A stretch of 19,044 nucleotides of DNA from Acidimicrobiaceae bacterium (lineage in GTDB: Bacteria > Actinomycetota > Acidimicrobiia > Acidimicrobiales > RAAP-2): NCBI GenBank assembly GCA_003164275.1, contig PLSY01000420.1:1-19044 (forward strand), in the 5' to 3' direction. Each line of letters opens with the position of its first letter. The first letter of the stretch is position 1. The position numbers were made by a program, and so were the translations under genes. A model generated the notes under the pieces. The model was not told where the DNA came from. It worked only from the letters and a program-made list of their open reading frames with translations, and did no database searches. Shown here one piece after another: positions 1-6,940 of this stretch.

Positions 1-31
1 AGACCCCCCTCAGATCCGAAGTGCCGATAAA

Positions 32-45
32 GGGACCTTTGACCC
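32..45 (+). promoter_or_regulatory. possible DosR/DevR-like box upstream of the DoxX gene
   Basis: The sequence GGGACCTTTGACCC fits the symmetric core GGGNC-N4-GNCCC, which resembles the DosR/DevR dormancy-regulator site of actinobacteria as I remember it (GGGAC...GTCCC). It ends about 70 bases before the DoxX start, a sensible promoter distance. No convincing -35/-10 pair was found beside it. The match is one short site and could be chance; no DosR homologue lies in this window. Confidence 0.35.
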
Positions 46-116
46 TGCCGGTATCCTCGACAACTTGTCATCGTTCAAATAGAAGCCGTGCGCAGCGCGG
101 ACACCGAGGAGGAACG

Positions 117-776
117 ATGACGAGTACTTTGGACCGACCGAAGGGTCCTGAAACTGCGGACCATGCAACGTCAGAGGAGCCGAATGGGGTCTTCGAAGGC
201 CCTAACGGGAACCTCCGCTTTGCCGACTGGCTCTTTCGATCGAAGGCAGCCAGCATTATCTGGCTCGTGGCTCGCTTGTGGCTTGGCTACGAATGGCTAA
301 ACGCCGGCTATCAAAAACTCTGGGGTAGCGAGAAGGCAGCTTTTTGGTATGGCGGCGGTGCGGGAGTCAAGGGATTCGCCACGGCGGGCGTGGCCGGGTC
401 GGCTACCGGCAAGGGCGGTGCGTCCTACGGCTGGTGGGCCGGGTTCCTCCACAACTTCGTGATCCCCAACGCGTCGTGGATCGCCAAGGTCGTCACACTG
501 AGCGAACTGGTCATCGGAGCGCTGCTGATCTTGGGGCTGTTCACCGGGGCCGCCGCATTCGCCGGCATCGCTTTCAACATCATCTACATGTTCTCTGGAT
601 CAGCAGGCGTGAACCCCGCTTACGCCATCGTGTCGGTGTTCTTGATCCTCGCATGGCGCAACGCCGGCTACTTCGGCCTGGACCGGTTTGCTCTACCAGC
701 AGTTCGAGGACTGTTCCACCATGGACAGCACGGTGGTGCGGCTCATCGCCTGCCGGACACCGCTCTGCCAGCCTGA
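117..776 (+). CDS. DoxX-family / thiosulfate dehydrogenase-like membrane protein
   Basis: A 219-residue integral membrane protein of the DoxX / thiosulfate:quinone oxidoreductase large-subunit type. The start at ATG 117 is chosen because a strong ribosome binding site, GAGGAGG, lies just upstream; the open frame extends further back but has no such site. An N-terminal soluble stretch of about 45 residues is followed by hydrophobic segments near residues 47-67, 125-147, 148-161 and 165-188. The first contains LGYEWLNAGYQKLWG, typical of this family. Members sit in the cytoplasmic membrane and are linked to quinone-coupled sulfur or thiol oxidation in some archaea and bacteria, but most actinobacterial ones are uncharacterised. 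The gene stands alone, convergent with the MFS gene, with a DosR-like site upstream. The family call is fairly safe; the reaction is not known. Confidence 0.8.
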   Translation: MTSTLDRPKGPETADHATSEEPNGVFEGPNGNLRFADWLFRSKAASIIWLVARLWLGYEWLNAGYQKLWGSEKAAFWYGGGAGVKGFATAGVAGSATGKGGASYGWWAGFLHNFVIPNASWIAKVVTLSELVIGALLILGLFTGAAAFAGIAFNIIYMFSGSAGVNPAYAIVSVFLILAWRNAGYFGLDRFALPAVRGLFHHGQHGGAAHRLPDTALPA

Positions 777-791
777 ACACTCTCAATCGAG

Positions 792-836
792 GCAATGAGC
801 CGGTGATGCGCACGCAGTGCGTCACCGGCTCATTGC
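792..836 (+). terminator. long nested hairpin after the DoxX gene
   Basis: A 15-bp perfect stem (792-806 pairs with 822-836) encloses a second 5-bp stem (CGCAC 809-813 with GTGCG 817-821). It starts 15 bases after the DoxX stop. There is no T-run, so it is probably a transcript-end or RNA-stabilising structure rather than a classical intrinsic terminator. Confidence 0.6.
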
Positions 837-881
837 GCGTCCGTGAGCACATGACCGAGGGGCGATGATCGCTTACGGATT

Positions 882-920
882 GACAGAGTCCTCAGCTGGT
901 ACAGCTGAGGACTTTCTGTC
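882..920. terminator. bidirectional hairpin between convergent DoxX and MFS genes
   Basis: A 12-bp perfect stem, AGTCCTCAGCTG (887-898) with CAGCTGAGGACT (902-913), has a 3-base loop. It is extended by GACAG/CTGTC after a small bulge. It touches the stop codon of the minus-strand MFS gene and has a short TTT on the plus side. Its position between convergent genes fits a shared terminator. Confidence 0.65.
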
Positions 921-2340
921 AGTGCTGCTCGTCGGGGGCCGCCTTCGGGAGGAGCCAGACGACACCGAGACAGATTGCGATGATCGCTCCGGCCACGACG
1001 ACGCTGACGGTCACCGCGTGGATGCCTCCGTGAGCAGCAGCTTGGCTGAAATACACAGTGGTGACGACGGCGGAACCGATCGCCGCAGCGAGTTGTTGCA
1101 CGGCGCTGAGCGAGCCGCTGGCGCTCCCTGCCTCCTCCGGGGCGACGTCCCCGATGGCCACGTCGTAGATGCTGGCGATGCTGGTGCCCATGCCGACGCC
1201 CAGGACAAAGACCGATGGCACCGTCCAGAATGCGTTCACTTGGCCGCCGACGGCGAGGACGGTCACGTAGATCCCGACAGCGCCGGCCAGACTCATCGCC
1301 AAACCTGCGACAACAAGCTTCCGACCGAGTTTCGGTATGAGCGGACGAGCGAACAGGGACGCGACGATGATGCCGACCATCAGGGGCGAAAGGCCAAATG
1401 ATGCCTGAAGGGACGTCAGATGGAGCTGCAGTTGGAAGAACAGGGAGAGGACATAGGCGAATCCGTTGACGGCGGCGAAGTAGATAAGTCCGAGGAGGAG
1501 CCCCGAGGTGAACCCCCGGTTCGTGAGCAGACTGGGGATGATCAGCGGGTTTTCCGCCGTTCGCTGTCGAACACAGAACAGGCCGAAGGCGCCCGCTCCG
1601 ACGATGAGGCTCATGACCGGGATGGCGGTCCAGCCACTAGTCGAGCCTTCGATCAGACCGTAGATGAGCCCGAGCATGGAGAGACCGAGCAGGCCCGCTC
1701 CCACCCCGTCGATCTCCTGGTTGCCTTCGGGCTGATCGTGCGGAAGGACACGTATGGCGGCGATGAAGCCGATGGATCCGAGCACGATGTTGATGAGGAA
1801 CATGGGCCGCCACGTCAGGCCGGCAATGTCGGCCGAGATGATGAATCCGGCCACGATCGGTCCGAGCACGGCCGAAGCGCCGAGGGCCGGCCCGAAGACG
1901 CTGAACACGGTCGGAAGTTGCTCGCGTGACAAGGCAGTAATCAGGATGCTGATGCCCTGGGGGATGAGGAGTGCTCCAAAGCTCCCCTGCACCAATCGCG
2001 CACTGATCAACATGACCGGATCGGCGGCGAGGCCACAGGCCAAAGAGGAGAGAGTGAACCCGGCAATGCCGATGAGGAAGATGCGCCTCTTGCCGTACTT
2101 GTCGCCAAGTCGACCCCCTACGACGAGAAGGACTCCGAGAGCGAGCGAGTAGCTCGCACCGAGCCACTTGATGAGCGACTCGCCACCACCAAGGTCGCGG
2201 ACAATGGTGGGAGCCCCGATGTTGGTGATGGTCGAGTCCATCAGGTCCAATACGTCGGCCAGGATCACTACGGCGACGACGGCTCGGAGACGCGCAGTCA
2301 GGCGCGTCGGGTCAGCGACTACCGCCTCGGCCGTGCTCAT
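919..2340 (-). CDS. MFS drug:H+ antiporter, DHA2 (EmrB/QacA-like) type
   Basis: A 473-residue major facilitator with the many hydrophobic segments of the 14-helix DHA2 group, which pumps drugs or other small molecules out using the proton gradient. Visible signatures are DLMDSTITNIGAPTI in helix 1, motif A as GGRLGDKYGKRR near residues 78-90, and a motif C-like PALGASAVLGPIVAGF near residue 150. The start is ambiguous: ATG at 2340 or GTG at 2343, both overlapping the stop codon of the upstream TetR gene, which implies translational coupling. I chose ATG because it shares one base with that TGA. The adjacent TetR gene is the likely repressor. The substrate cannot be read from sequence. The family call is secure; a role in solvent or antibiotic efflux is inference. 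Confidence 0.9.
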   Translation of the reverse strand: MSTAEAVVADPTRLTARLRAVVAVVILADVLDLMDSTITNIGAPTIVRDLGGGESLIKWLGASYSLALGVLLVVGGRLGDKYGKRRIFLIGIAGFTLSSLACGLAADPVMLISARLVQGSFGALLIPQGISILITALSREQLPTVFSVFGPALGASAVLGPIVAGFIISADIAGLTWRPMFLINIVLGSIGFIAAIRVLPHDQPEGNQEIDGVGAGLLGLSMLGLIYGLIEGSTSGWTAIPVMSLIVGAGAFGLFCVRQRTAENPLIIPSLLTNRGFTSGLLLGLIYFAAVNGFAYVLSLFFQLQLHLTSLQASFGLSPLMVGIIVASLFARPLIPKLGRKLVVAGLAMSLAGAVGIYVTVLAVGGQVNAFWTVPSVFVLGVGMGTSIASIYDVAIGDVAPEEAGSASGSLSAVQQLAAAIGSAVVTTVYFSQAAAHGGIHAVTVSVVVAGAIIAICLGVVWLLPKAAPDEQH

Positions 2341-3023
2341 CACCTACCGGAACGGGGCTGGGGTGTGTGTAGCACTCCGTTGATCAACACCTCGAGGCCC
2401 CAGCGAAAGCGCTCCCCGCCGCTCCCCGAAAGGAGTTGATCTCCAAGTCGGGCGACGTTCGGGTATGCCTGTGGGTCGACAGTTGCTATCTCGGCCTCCA
2501 AGGCGGAGAAGTCGTCGGCCTTGTTGCTGTCAGCATCTCCGGGGCCATGCTCCACAGCGTTCGCCGTGGCATAGGCCAACAGGATGTCGACGGCCCACGC
2601 AGCATCTTGATCCTGCACTCCGCCCTTTTGAAGGAGCCCCAGCACAGTGTCAACGAGGGACAGGTAGTTGGGTCCACTCGGATGGGTGCGCATGGTCATT
2701 CGCGCGATCTCTGGATGGGTGAACAGTACGGAGGCGTAGCCCGTGACCAATCTGATGAGGCGTCCACGCCACGCGCCTCTTGTGGCAACCGACACGACAG
2801 GCATGAGCAAGGCATCGAGGATCTGAGCATGAAGATCCTCGGTATCACGGACGTACACATAGAGCGACGCTGGACCCGTGTCGAGTGCTGCCGCTATGCG
2901 ACGCATAGTCACCTTCCGAAGACCTTCCTCCCCGAGGATGGTCAAGGCAGCCTCGATGATCCCTTCCCGTGTGAGCGCCGGCTTTGGCGCACGTTCTCGT
3001 CGGCTTAGCGGAGTGTCGGCCAT
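2340..3023 (-). CDS. TetR/AcrR-family transcriptional regulator of the MFS pump
   Basis: A 227-residue one-component repressor. The N-terminal HTH spans about residues 17-65 (IIEAALTILGEEGL ... VTMRRIAAALDTGPASLYVYV), with the typical ASLY-Y recognition helix. The remainder is a helical ligand-binding and dimerisation domain of unrecognised subtype. The frame is open back to 3116, but the extra residues would be encoded by a palindromic operator-like stretch, so ATG 3023 is preferred; no strong ribosome binding site is seen. Its stop overlaps the MFS start, so the two form one operon, and the operator at 3037-3065 suggests autoregulation with derepression by a pump substrate. The family is certain; the ligand is unknown. 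Confidence 0.9.
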   Translation of the reverse strand: MADTPLSRRERAPKPALTREGIIEAALTILGEEGLRKVTMRRIAAALDTGPASLYVYVRDTEDLHAQILDALLMPVVSVATRGAWRGRLIRLVTGYASVLFTHPEIARMTMRTHPSGPNYLSLVDTVLGLLQKGGVQDQDAAWAVDILLAYATANAVEHGPGDADSNKADDFSALEAEIATVDPQAYPNVARLGDQLLSGSGGERFRWGLEVLINGVLHTPQPRSGR

Positions 3024-3036
3024 ATGGCAACGTATC

Positions 3037-3065
3037 ACGAACATGTTCGTTACGTACACGTTCGT
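3037..3065 (-). promoter_or_regulatory. tandem palindromic operator for the TetR-MFS operon
   Basis: ACGAACATGTTCGT at 3037-3050 is a perfect 14-bp palindrome. A related copy, ACGTACACGTTCGT at 3052-3065, is offset by 15 bp and matches at 12 of 14 positions. The pair ends 14 bases before the TetR start on the minus strand, the usual place for an autoregulatory TetR operator. Binding is inferred, not shown. Confidence 0.65.
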
Positions 3066-3210
3066 CGTGGCTGAATGTGGACAACCGCTTGCCGCACACG
3101 AAACGACCAAGATCATCGGTGATGTTCTGAATGAGCTCGACTATTGCGTTCTAGCGCCTGCGGCAACCTCACGGCGTCTTGAGCTGGTCGCGCCGTTCGG
3201 GGCCTAATTT

Positions 3211-3600
3211 CTATTCATTGGCCATATAGGCATCGGCCACTCTGGTCGGAACACACGCCAGCCACCCATCGAGCACTGCCTCCTCCAGAGCCTTCTTCGT
3301 GACAGTTTGCAACTGGATGAGGACCGCAGCGAACCCGTCGAAGTGGGGAATGGTGAAGAGTGCACCACTGGACGCTGCAAGGACGGCCTCCTTGTCGAGC
3401 AGGTCTGCGACCCTGACGGCGACGATGGGTCCTACGGGCGGAGTCTCTTCCCCGAAGCGCTTGATGTCCGCCTTTGTGAAGGGCCGCTCCCAGGCAAACG
3501 TCTTGTTGCCGATGGACCACGTGCGGGTGCCACGGCGCTCGCCCTCCGTGACGTCCGGCAATGTCAGTGCCAGTCGAGCCACGTCATCGAAGGAGGCCAT
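3211..3600 (-). CDS. MmcQ/YjbR-family DNA-binding-like protein
   Basis: A 129-residue cytoplasmic protein matching the MmcQ/YjbR (CyaY-like fold) family in length and pattern. The N-terminus MASFDDVARLALTLPDVTEG is typical. It is followed by a core with NKTFAWERPF, and by a C-terminal half with IPHFDGFAAVLIQL and a closing ALEEAVLDGWLACVP helix. Members are small alpha/beta proteins of poorly known function, annotated as DNA-binding-like by fold. The start ATG at 3600 lacks a clear ribosome binding site. It lies 33 bases downstream of the second TetR gene on the same strand and is probably co-transcribed with it; no functional link is evident. Confidence 0.8.
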   Translation of the reverse strand: MASFDDVARLALTLPDVTEGERRGTRTWSIGNKTFAWERPFTKADIKRFGEETPPVGPIVAVRVADLLDKEAVLAASSGALFTIPHFDGFAAVLIQLQTVTKKALEEAVLDGWLACVPTRVADAYMANE

Positions 3601-3633
3601 TCAACAACGATATCCACCGATTCGGCGGGGGGG

Positions 3634-4308
3634 CTATGGGGCTGAGGGGGTTGCCGGGTAGACGGCTGTCAACACCTTCATCAGCTTCGGAAACAGAACG
3701 GTGAAGCGCCCCTGCCCCCACTCCAGGTCCGGCTCATTGGCCATGGCCTGACTCAGAACCCCTGTGATCAATATCGACACTAGATAGACCCCCTCGTCCG
3801 AGTCAGCCCCTTTCCCGAGCTGGCCAGCAGCAACCGCATCACCCAGAGCAGCGCGCTGGATCGACACCATCTCCACACTCGGGGCGAGGGACTGCGCCGA
3901 AGGTTCGAAGCTCGGGACGGGGCGCCAAAACAACAACTGCGCCATGGCCCGATGAGCGAGCAGCCAGCGGCCGCTGGCTTCCAAACCGCGGGTGAGCGCG
4001 TCCAAACCGGGCTCACCTTCGACCATGCCTTGGCGTATTACAGCAAGGTGTTCGACTTGGCCCCGTTGGAACATCGCGTCATAGATGGCCATGAGCGACG
4101 GGAAGTATTTGTAGATCGAGGGAGGCTGGACTCCGAGCCGCCGGGCCACCTCCGCCAGACTCATGCCGTTCACTCCTTCCTCGGTCATCACCTGCTCAGC
4201 GATGACGAGGATCTCTTCGATCGTCTCTTGTCTGCGCCTCGCCCTTCGATCAGTTGGAGGGCTCAAGGCAAGATTCGACTGAGCGCCGCCGAGTTTTCCT
4301 TGTTCCAT
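3634..4308 (-). CDS. TetR/AcrR-family regulator, divergent from the SRPBCC-SDR cluster
   Basis: A 224-residue TetR-type repressor. The HTH lies near residues 27-75 (ETIEEILVIAEQVM ... MSLAEVARRLGVQPPSIYKYF). After it comes an all-helical C-terminal domain with WLLAHRAMAQLLFWRPVPSFEP, recalling WHG-type TetR C-termini. The first about 25 residues are basic and probably disordered. It is divergent from the SRPBCC gene at 4402 and the two share a 93-base AT-rich promoter region with repeats, so it most likely controls the 4.4-7.7 kb operon and itself. No ribosome binding site of note is seen. The family is certain; the inducer is unknown. Confidence 0.9.
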   Translation of the reverse strand: MEQGKLGGAQSNLALSPPTDRRARRRQETIEEILVIAEQVMTEEGVNGMSLAEVARRLGVQPPSIYKYFPSLMAIYDAMFQRGQVEHLAVIRQGMVEGEPGLDALTRGLEASGRWLLAHRAMAQLLFWRPVPSFEPSAQSLAPSVEMVSIQRAALGDAVAAGQLGKGADSDEGVYLVSILITGVLSQAMANEPDLEWGQGRFTVLFPKLMKVLTAVYPATPSAP

Positions 4309-4317
4309 CCACTTAGG

Positions 4318-4364
4318 TTAGCATAATATGTGCTTGACAACTTTAGCTAATGATCGTAGCATAA
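4318..4364. promoter_or_regulatory. AT-rich divergent operator region with repeated TAGCATAA
   Basis: Between the divergent TetR and SRPBCC genes, TAGCATAA occurs twice in the same direction (4319-4326 and 4357-4364). The palindrome TTAGCTAA sits between them (4343-4350), and TTAGC at 4318-4322 mirrors GCTAA at 4346-4350. These are plausible contacts for the TetR protein encoded at 3634-4308, but the symmetry is weaker than at the other loci. Confidence 0.4.
4334..4362 (+). promoter_or_regulatory. sigma-70-type promoter for the SRPBCC operon
   Basis: A perfect TTGACA (4334-4339) is followed after 17 bases by TAGCAT (4357-4362), a 4/6 match to the -10 consensus. Transcription would begin near 4369, about 33 bases before ATG 4402. 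The -10 overlaps the second TAGCATAA repeat, so a bound repressor would block it. Confidence 0.55.
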
Positions 4365-4401
4365 GCGTTGGAACAGAGAGATCGATCGAGAGGACGGGCC
4401 G

Positions 4402-4908
4402 ATGCCCCCCAAGAACGCAAGATGGTGGCTGACGAAGGACAGCGACCAGTTGGTGATCAACGCACCCGCAGGTCACATCTATGACTTGGTCGCCGATCTG
4501 CCACGCATGGGTGAGTGGAGCCCGGAGTGCCAGCGTGTCGACTGGACTGACGGCTCCACTGGTCCCGTCCAAGGCGCGACGTTCGTTGGCCATAACCGCG
4601 GCGGTCCCTTTCAACTCATGCGGTGGTCGCGCAAAGGTCGCGTGCTGGTGGCCGAACCCGGCCGCGAGTTCAGCTTCATCACCGAAGAAGGTGGCCGGGA
4701 GTCAACCGGGTGGCGCTACCTCTTCGAGGCGGTTGAAGGGGGCACCCGGGTCACCGAGTCCTACGACGTGAAATGGATCCCGACCTGGGCACGGATCGTC
4801 GATGTTCCGACCAACCGGCACCGCGAGCTGAGCGAAGGACTGAAGCACACGCTGCAGCGGCTCAAGGCGGTCAGCGAGGGAGCCGGCGTATCCGGGAATC
4901 AATCTTGA
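4402..4908 (+). CDS. SRPBCC-family (polyketide cyclase/dehydrase-like) protein
   Basis: A 168-residue START/Bet v1-like protein. Family signs are INAPAGHIYDLVADLPRMGEWSPECQRVDW near residues 18-48, then a GATFVGHN strand pair, and ESTGWRYLFEAVEGGTRVTESYDV before a long C-terminal helix (HRELSEGLKHTLQRLKAVSE). These proteins form a deep hydrophobic pocket that binds lipids or aromatic compounds; many actinobacterial ones have no assigned reaction. It is the first gene of a plus-strand cluster that continues with an MBL-fold protein and two SDR dehydrogenases, and is divergent from a TetR gene. A role in handling a hydrophobic substrate or intermediate is inference. The ATG is preceded by a modest GAGAGGA. 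Confidence 0.85.
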   Translation: MPPKNARWWLTKDSDQLVINAPAGHIYDLVADLPRMGEWSPECQRVDWTDGSTGPVQGATFVGHNRGGPFQLMRWSRKGRVLVAEPGREFSFITEEGGRESTGWRYLFEAVEGGTRVTESYDVKWIPTWARIVDVPTNRHRELSEGLKHTLQRLKAVSEGAGVSGNQS

Positions 4909-4994
4909 CGCTCCCATCCCCATCGGTTTGACCCAACAACAGCCACGACCAGCCAGCAACGACAGGACTCTTCAAGGCCCAAAGGAGCAGCGGC

Positions 4995-5793
4995 ATGAAC
5001 ACTTACAAGGCAGCACCCGATATCGACGTGGTCACTTCCAGCTTCCCCATTCCCGGTATGGGCTTCGTGCCGATCAATGCCTTCGTACTCCATGGGCCGG
5101 CGCCCCTGCTCGTCGACACAGGCTCGGTTGTCGAGCAGGATGAGTTCGTCCCGGCCCTCCGCGCAGTGATCGATCCAGGGGACCTTGAATGGATCTGGCT
5201 CAGCCATACCGACGGGGACCACATCGGATCTCTCCACCGTCTGCTCGCCGAGAACGACCGCCTGAAGGTGATCACGACGTTCCTGGGGGGTGGGCGCCAT
5301 GAGCCTGGTCGCCCCCTTGCCACTGGACCGGGTTTACCTCTTGAATCCAGGCGAGCGCATCGACATCGGCGATCGCACACTGACCGCCTTGCGGCCTCCC
5401 ACCTTGGACAACCCCTGCACGATGGGATTCCACGACGACAAGTCGGGAGTCCTGTTCTCCGCCGACAGCTTCGGTGCCCTCCTTGCCGATGTCCCCGAAA
5501 GGGCCGTCGACCTGACCGACGAGGAGCTTCGTGACGGTCAGGTCCTGTGGGCAACAATGGACTCACCCTGGCTGCATAACGTGGACGCCAGCGTCTTCGC
5601 CCGGGAGCTCGACGCCCTTCGTCACCTGGAGCCATCGATGGTCTTGAGCAGCCACCTCCCTGCTGCCGACGGCGAGATGACCGAGCGGTTACTGACTTCC
5701 CTGGCCGCCGCTCCGACGGCTCAGCCGTTCGTCGGCCCGGACCAAGCCGTTCTCGAACAGATGCTCATGCAGATGACAGCTGGCACCCGATAG
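4995..5793 (+). pseudogene. MBL-fold metallo-hydrolase, FprA/ODP-like, split by a frameshift
   Basis: Two overlapping frames encode the halves of one metallo-beta-lactamase-fold protein. Frame one starts at ATG 4995 after a good AAAGGAG site and carries the ligand motif HTDGDH at residues 71-76, the H-x-[ED]-x-D-H form of oxygen-binding diiron / FprA-like proteins. Frame two (from about 5290 to 5793) continues with FHDDKSGVLFSADSFG and VLSSHLPAADGEM. Homology passes from one to the other at the run of six G (5285-5290): removing one G gives a continuous protein of about 265 residues. So there is one extra base, either a sequencing/assembly slip or a real mutation. The usual LHWPD-like third-ligand segment reads LDNPC here. 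It sits between an SRPBCC gene and two SDR genes; substrate unknown. Confidence 0.75.
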
Positions 5794-5855
5794 GTAAGCA
5801 GTCGCCGAGGGCGCCTCTAGGACCCCGACCAGTACATGACCCCGGTTCCCGCTTC

Positions 5856-5880
5856 GGTGGCCAGGCCGGAGAAGGCCACC
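5856..5880 (+). terminator. weak hairpin between the MBL and SDR genes
   Basis: GGTGGCC (5856-5862) pairs with GGCCACC (5874-5880) around an 11-base loop. A second small hairpin, TCAGCT/AGCTGA, follows at 5888-5904. There is no T-run. It may attenuate or process the transcript before the SDR genes; the 140-base gap holds nothing else recognisable. Confidence 0.3.
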
Positions 5881-5933
5881 TTGGCCGTCAGCTGGGCGAG
5901 CTGAGGTGCCTAGACGCCCGATGACGCAACGAC

Positions 5934-6851
5934 ATGGCAAGGATGCACCGTGGCATTATGCCGGAACCCTCCTATTCGGACGAGCAAAGGACATCGCCAG
6001 ATGAGACTCCGACGATTCGTTTGGACAACATCGTGATCCTCGATCGTTTCAACATCGAGGATCGAGTGGCGATCGTCACAGGAGCCGGACTGGGGATCGG
6101 CAGGGGAATCGCCATAGGCCTCGCCGAGGCAGGGGCCGATGTGGCGCTCGCCGCCCGCACCGAGTCGGATCTCGAGGAGGTGGCCGATCGGATCCGATCC
6201 ATCGGTCGACGCGCCCTGGTGGTTCCCACCGACGTGACGGACTTGACCTCATGCGAGCACCTCGTCTCGTCCACCGTCGAGGAGTTCGGACGGCTCGACA
6301 TCCTGGTCAATAACGCTGGGGGAGCAATGCCGAGGGCGGCAATGGACACGAGTGAGGGCTTCATGGCCCGTACGTTCGCCTTCAACGTGATCGCCCCCCT
6401 GACCCTCATCAAGCTGGCCGCTCGCCAGATGGTCGACACGGTGGGCCAAGGGGCCGTCGTCAATATCTCCTCCCGCTCGGCCAGCATGACCCAGACCAGG
6501 TTCGTCGCCTATGGGGCGGCCAAAGCGGCCCTCGACCGGATGACCCGCAACATCGCTCCCGAGCTCGCTCCACGGGTGCGGGTCAATTCCATCGACGTCG
6601 GGGGTGTCGCCACGCGGTCGCTCGACGTGGTGGTCACAGACGAGGCCTTGCTCCACAAGTTCGTGGAGGGAACCCCGATGAAGCGGCCCGGCCAGCCCGA
6701 GGACATCGCTTGTGCCGTCCTGTACCTGGCATCGGACGCCTCCTCGTGGGTCACCGGCAAAGTCTTCGAGGTTGATGGAGGCAGCGAGTCCCCCTCCATC
6801 GGAGGACAGGTCCCTCCCCTGGAACCCACCGGTTCACAAGTCAGCAAATGA
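5934..6851 (+). CDS. SDR-family NAD(P)-dependent oxidoreductase (classical type)
   Basis: A classical short-chain dehydrogenase, up to 305 residues. The Rossmann motif TGAGLGIG is at residues 49-56, NNAG near 125, the catalytic serine in NISSRSA near 177, and YGAAK near 192. It ends with the usual PEDIACAVLYLASDASSWVTG and VDGG strand. The reaction is reversible oxidation of an alcohol or reduction of a ketone with NAD(P). The start is uncertain: ATG 5934 has no strong ribosome binding site, ATG 5943 or 5958 are alternatives, and GTG 6033 would give about 272 residues beginning near the VILDRF segment, closer to the usual length. It is followed by a second SDR in the same direction, so the pair may act on successive intermediates. 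Substrate unknown. Confidence 0.88.
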   Translation: MARMHRGIMPEPSYSDEQRTSPDETPTIRLDNIVILDRFNIEDRVAIVTGAGLGIGRGIAIGLAEAGADVALAARTESDLEEVADRIRSIGRRALVVPTDVTDLTSCEHLVSSTVEEFGRLDILVNNAGGAMPRAAMDTSEGFMARTFAFNVIAPLTLIKLAARQMVDTVGQGAVVNISSRSASMTQTRFVAYGAAKAALDRMTRNIAPELAPRVRVNSIDVGGVATRSLDVVVTDEALLHKFVEGTPMKRPGQPEDIACAVLYLASDASSWVTGKVFEVDGGSESPSIGGQVPPLEPTGSQVSK

Positions 6852-6940
6852 GGACGAGGTACGGCGGCTCGCTTCACTAGGTTGATCGACAGCCGTCGCT
6901 GCCGATGGCACCGGCGGAGATACGAAAGCGGGGGTCGGCC

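Noticed and set aside
865..1929. Long plus-strand open frames opposite the first MFS gene
   Set aside because: They are rich in Asp, Glu, His and Arg with no family features, and lie antisense to a well-supported transporter: typical high-GC shadows.
3024..3116. Longer N-terminus for the first TetR regulator
   Set aside because: It would be translated from the palindromic operator region; the family pattern fits ATG 3023 better.
5283..5300. Programmed frameshifting in the MBL gene
   Set aside because: It would need a +1 shift at a G run without a recognisable stimulatory stop or pause signal; a one-base error or mutation is simpler.
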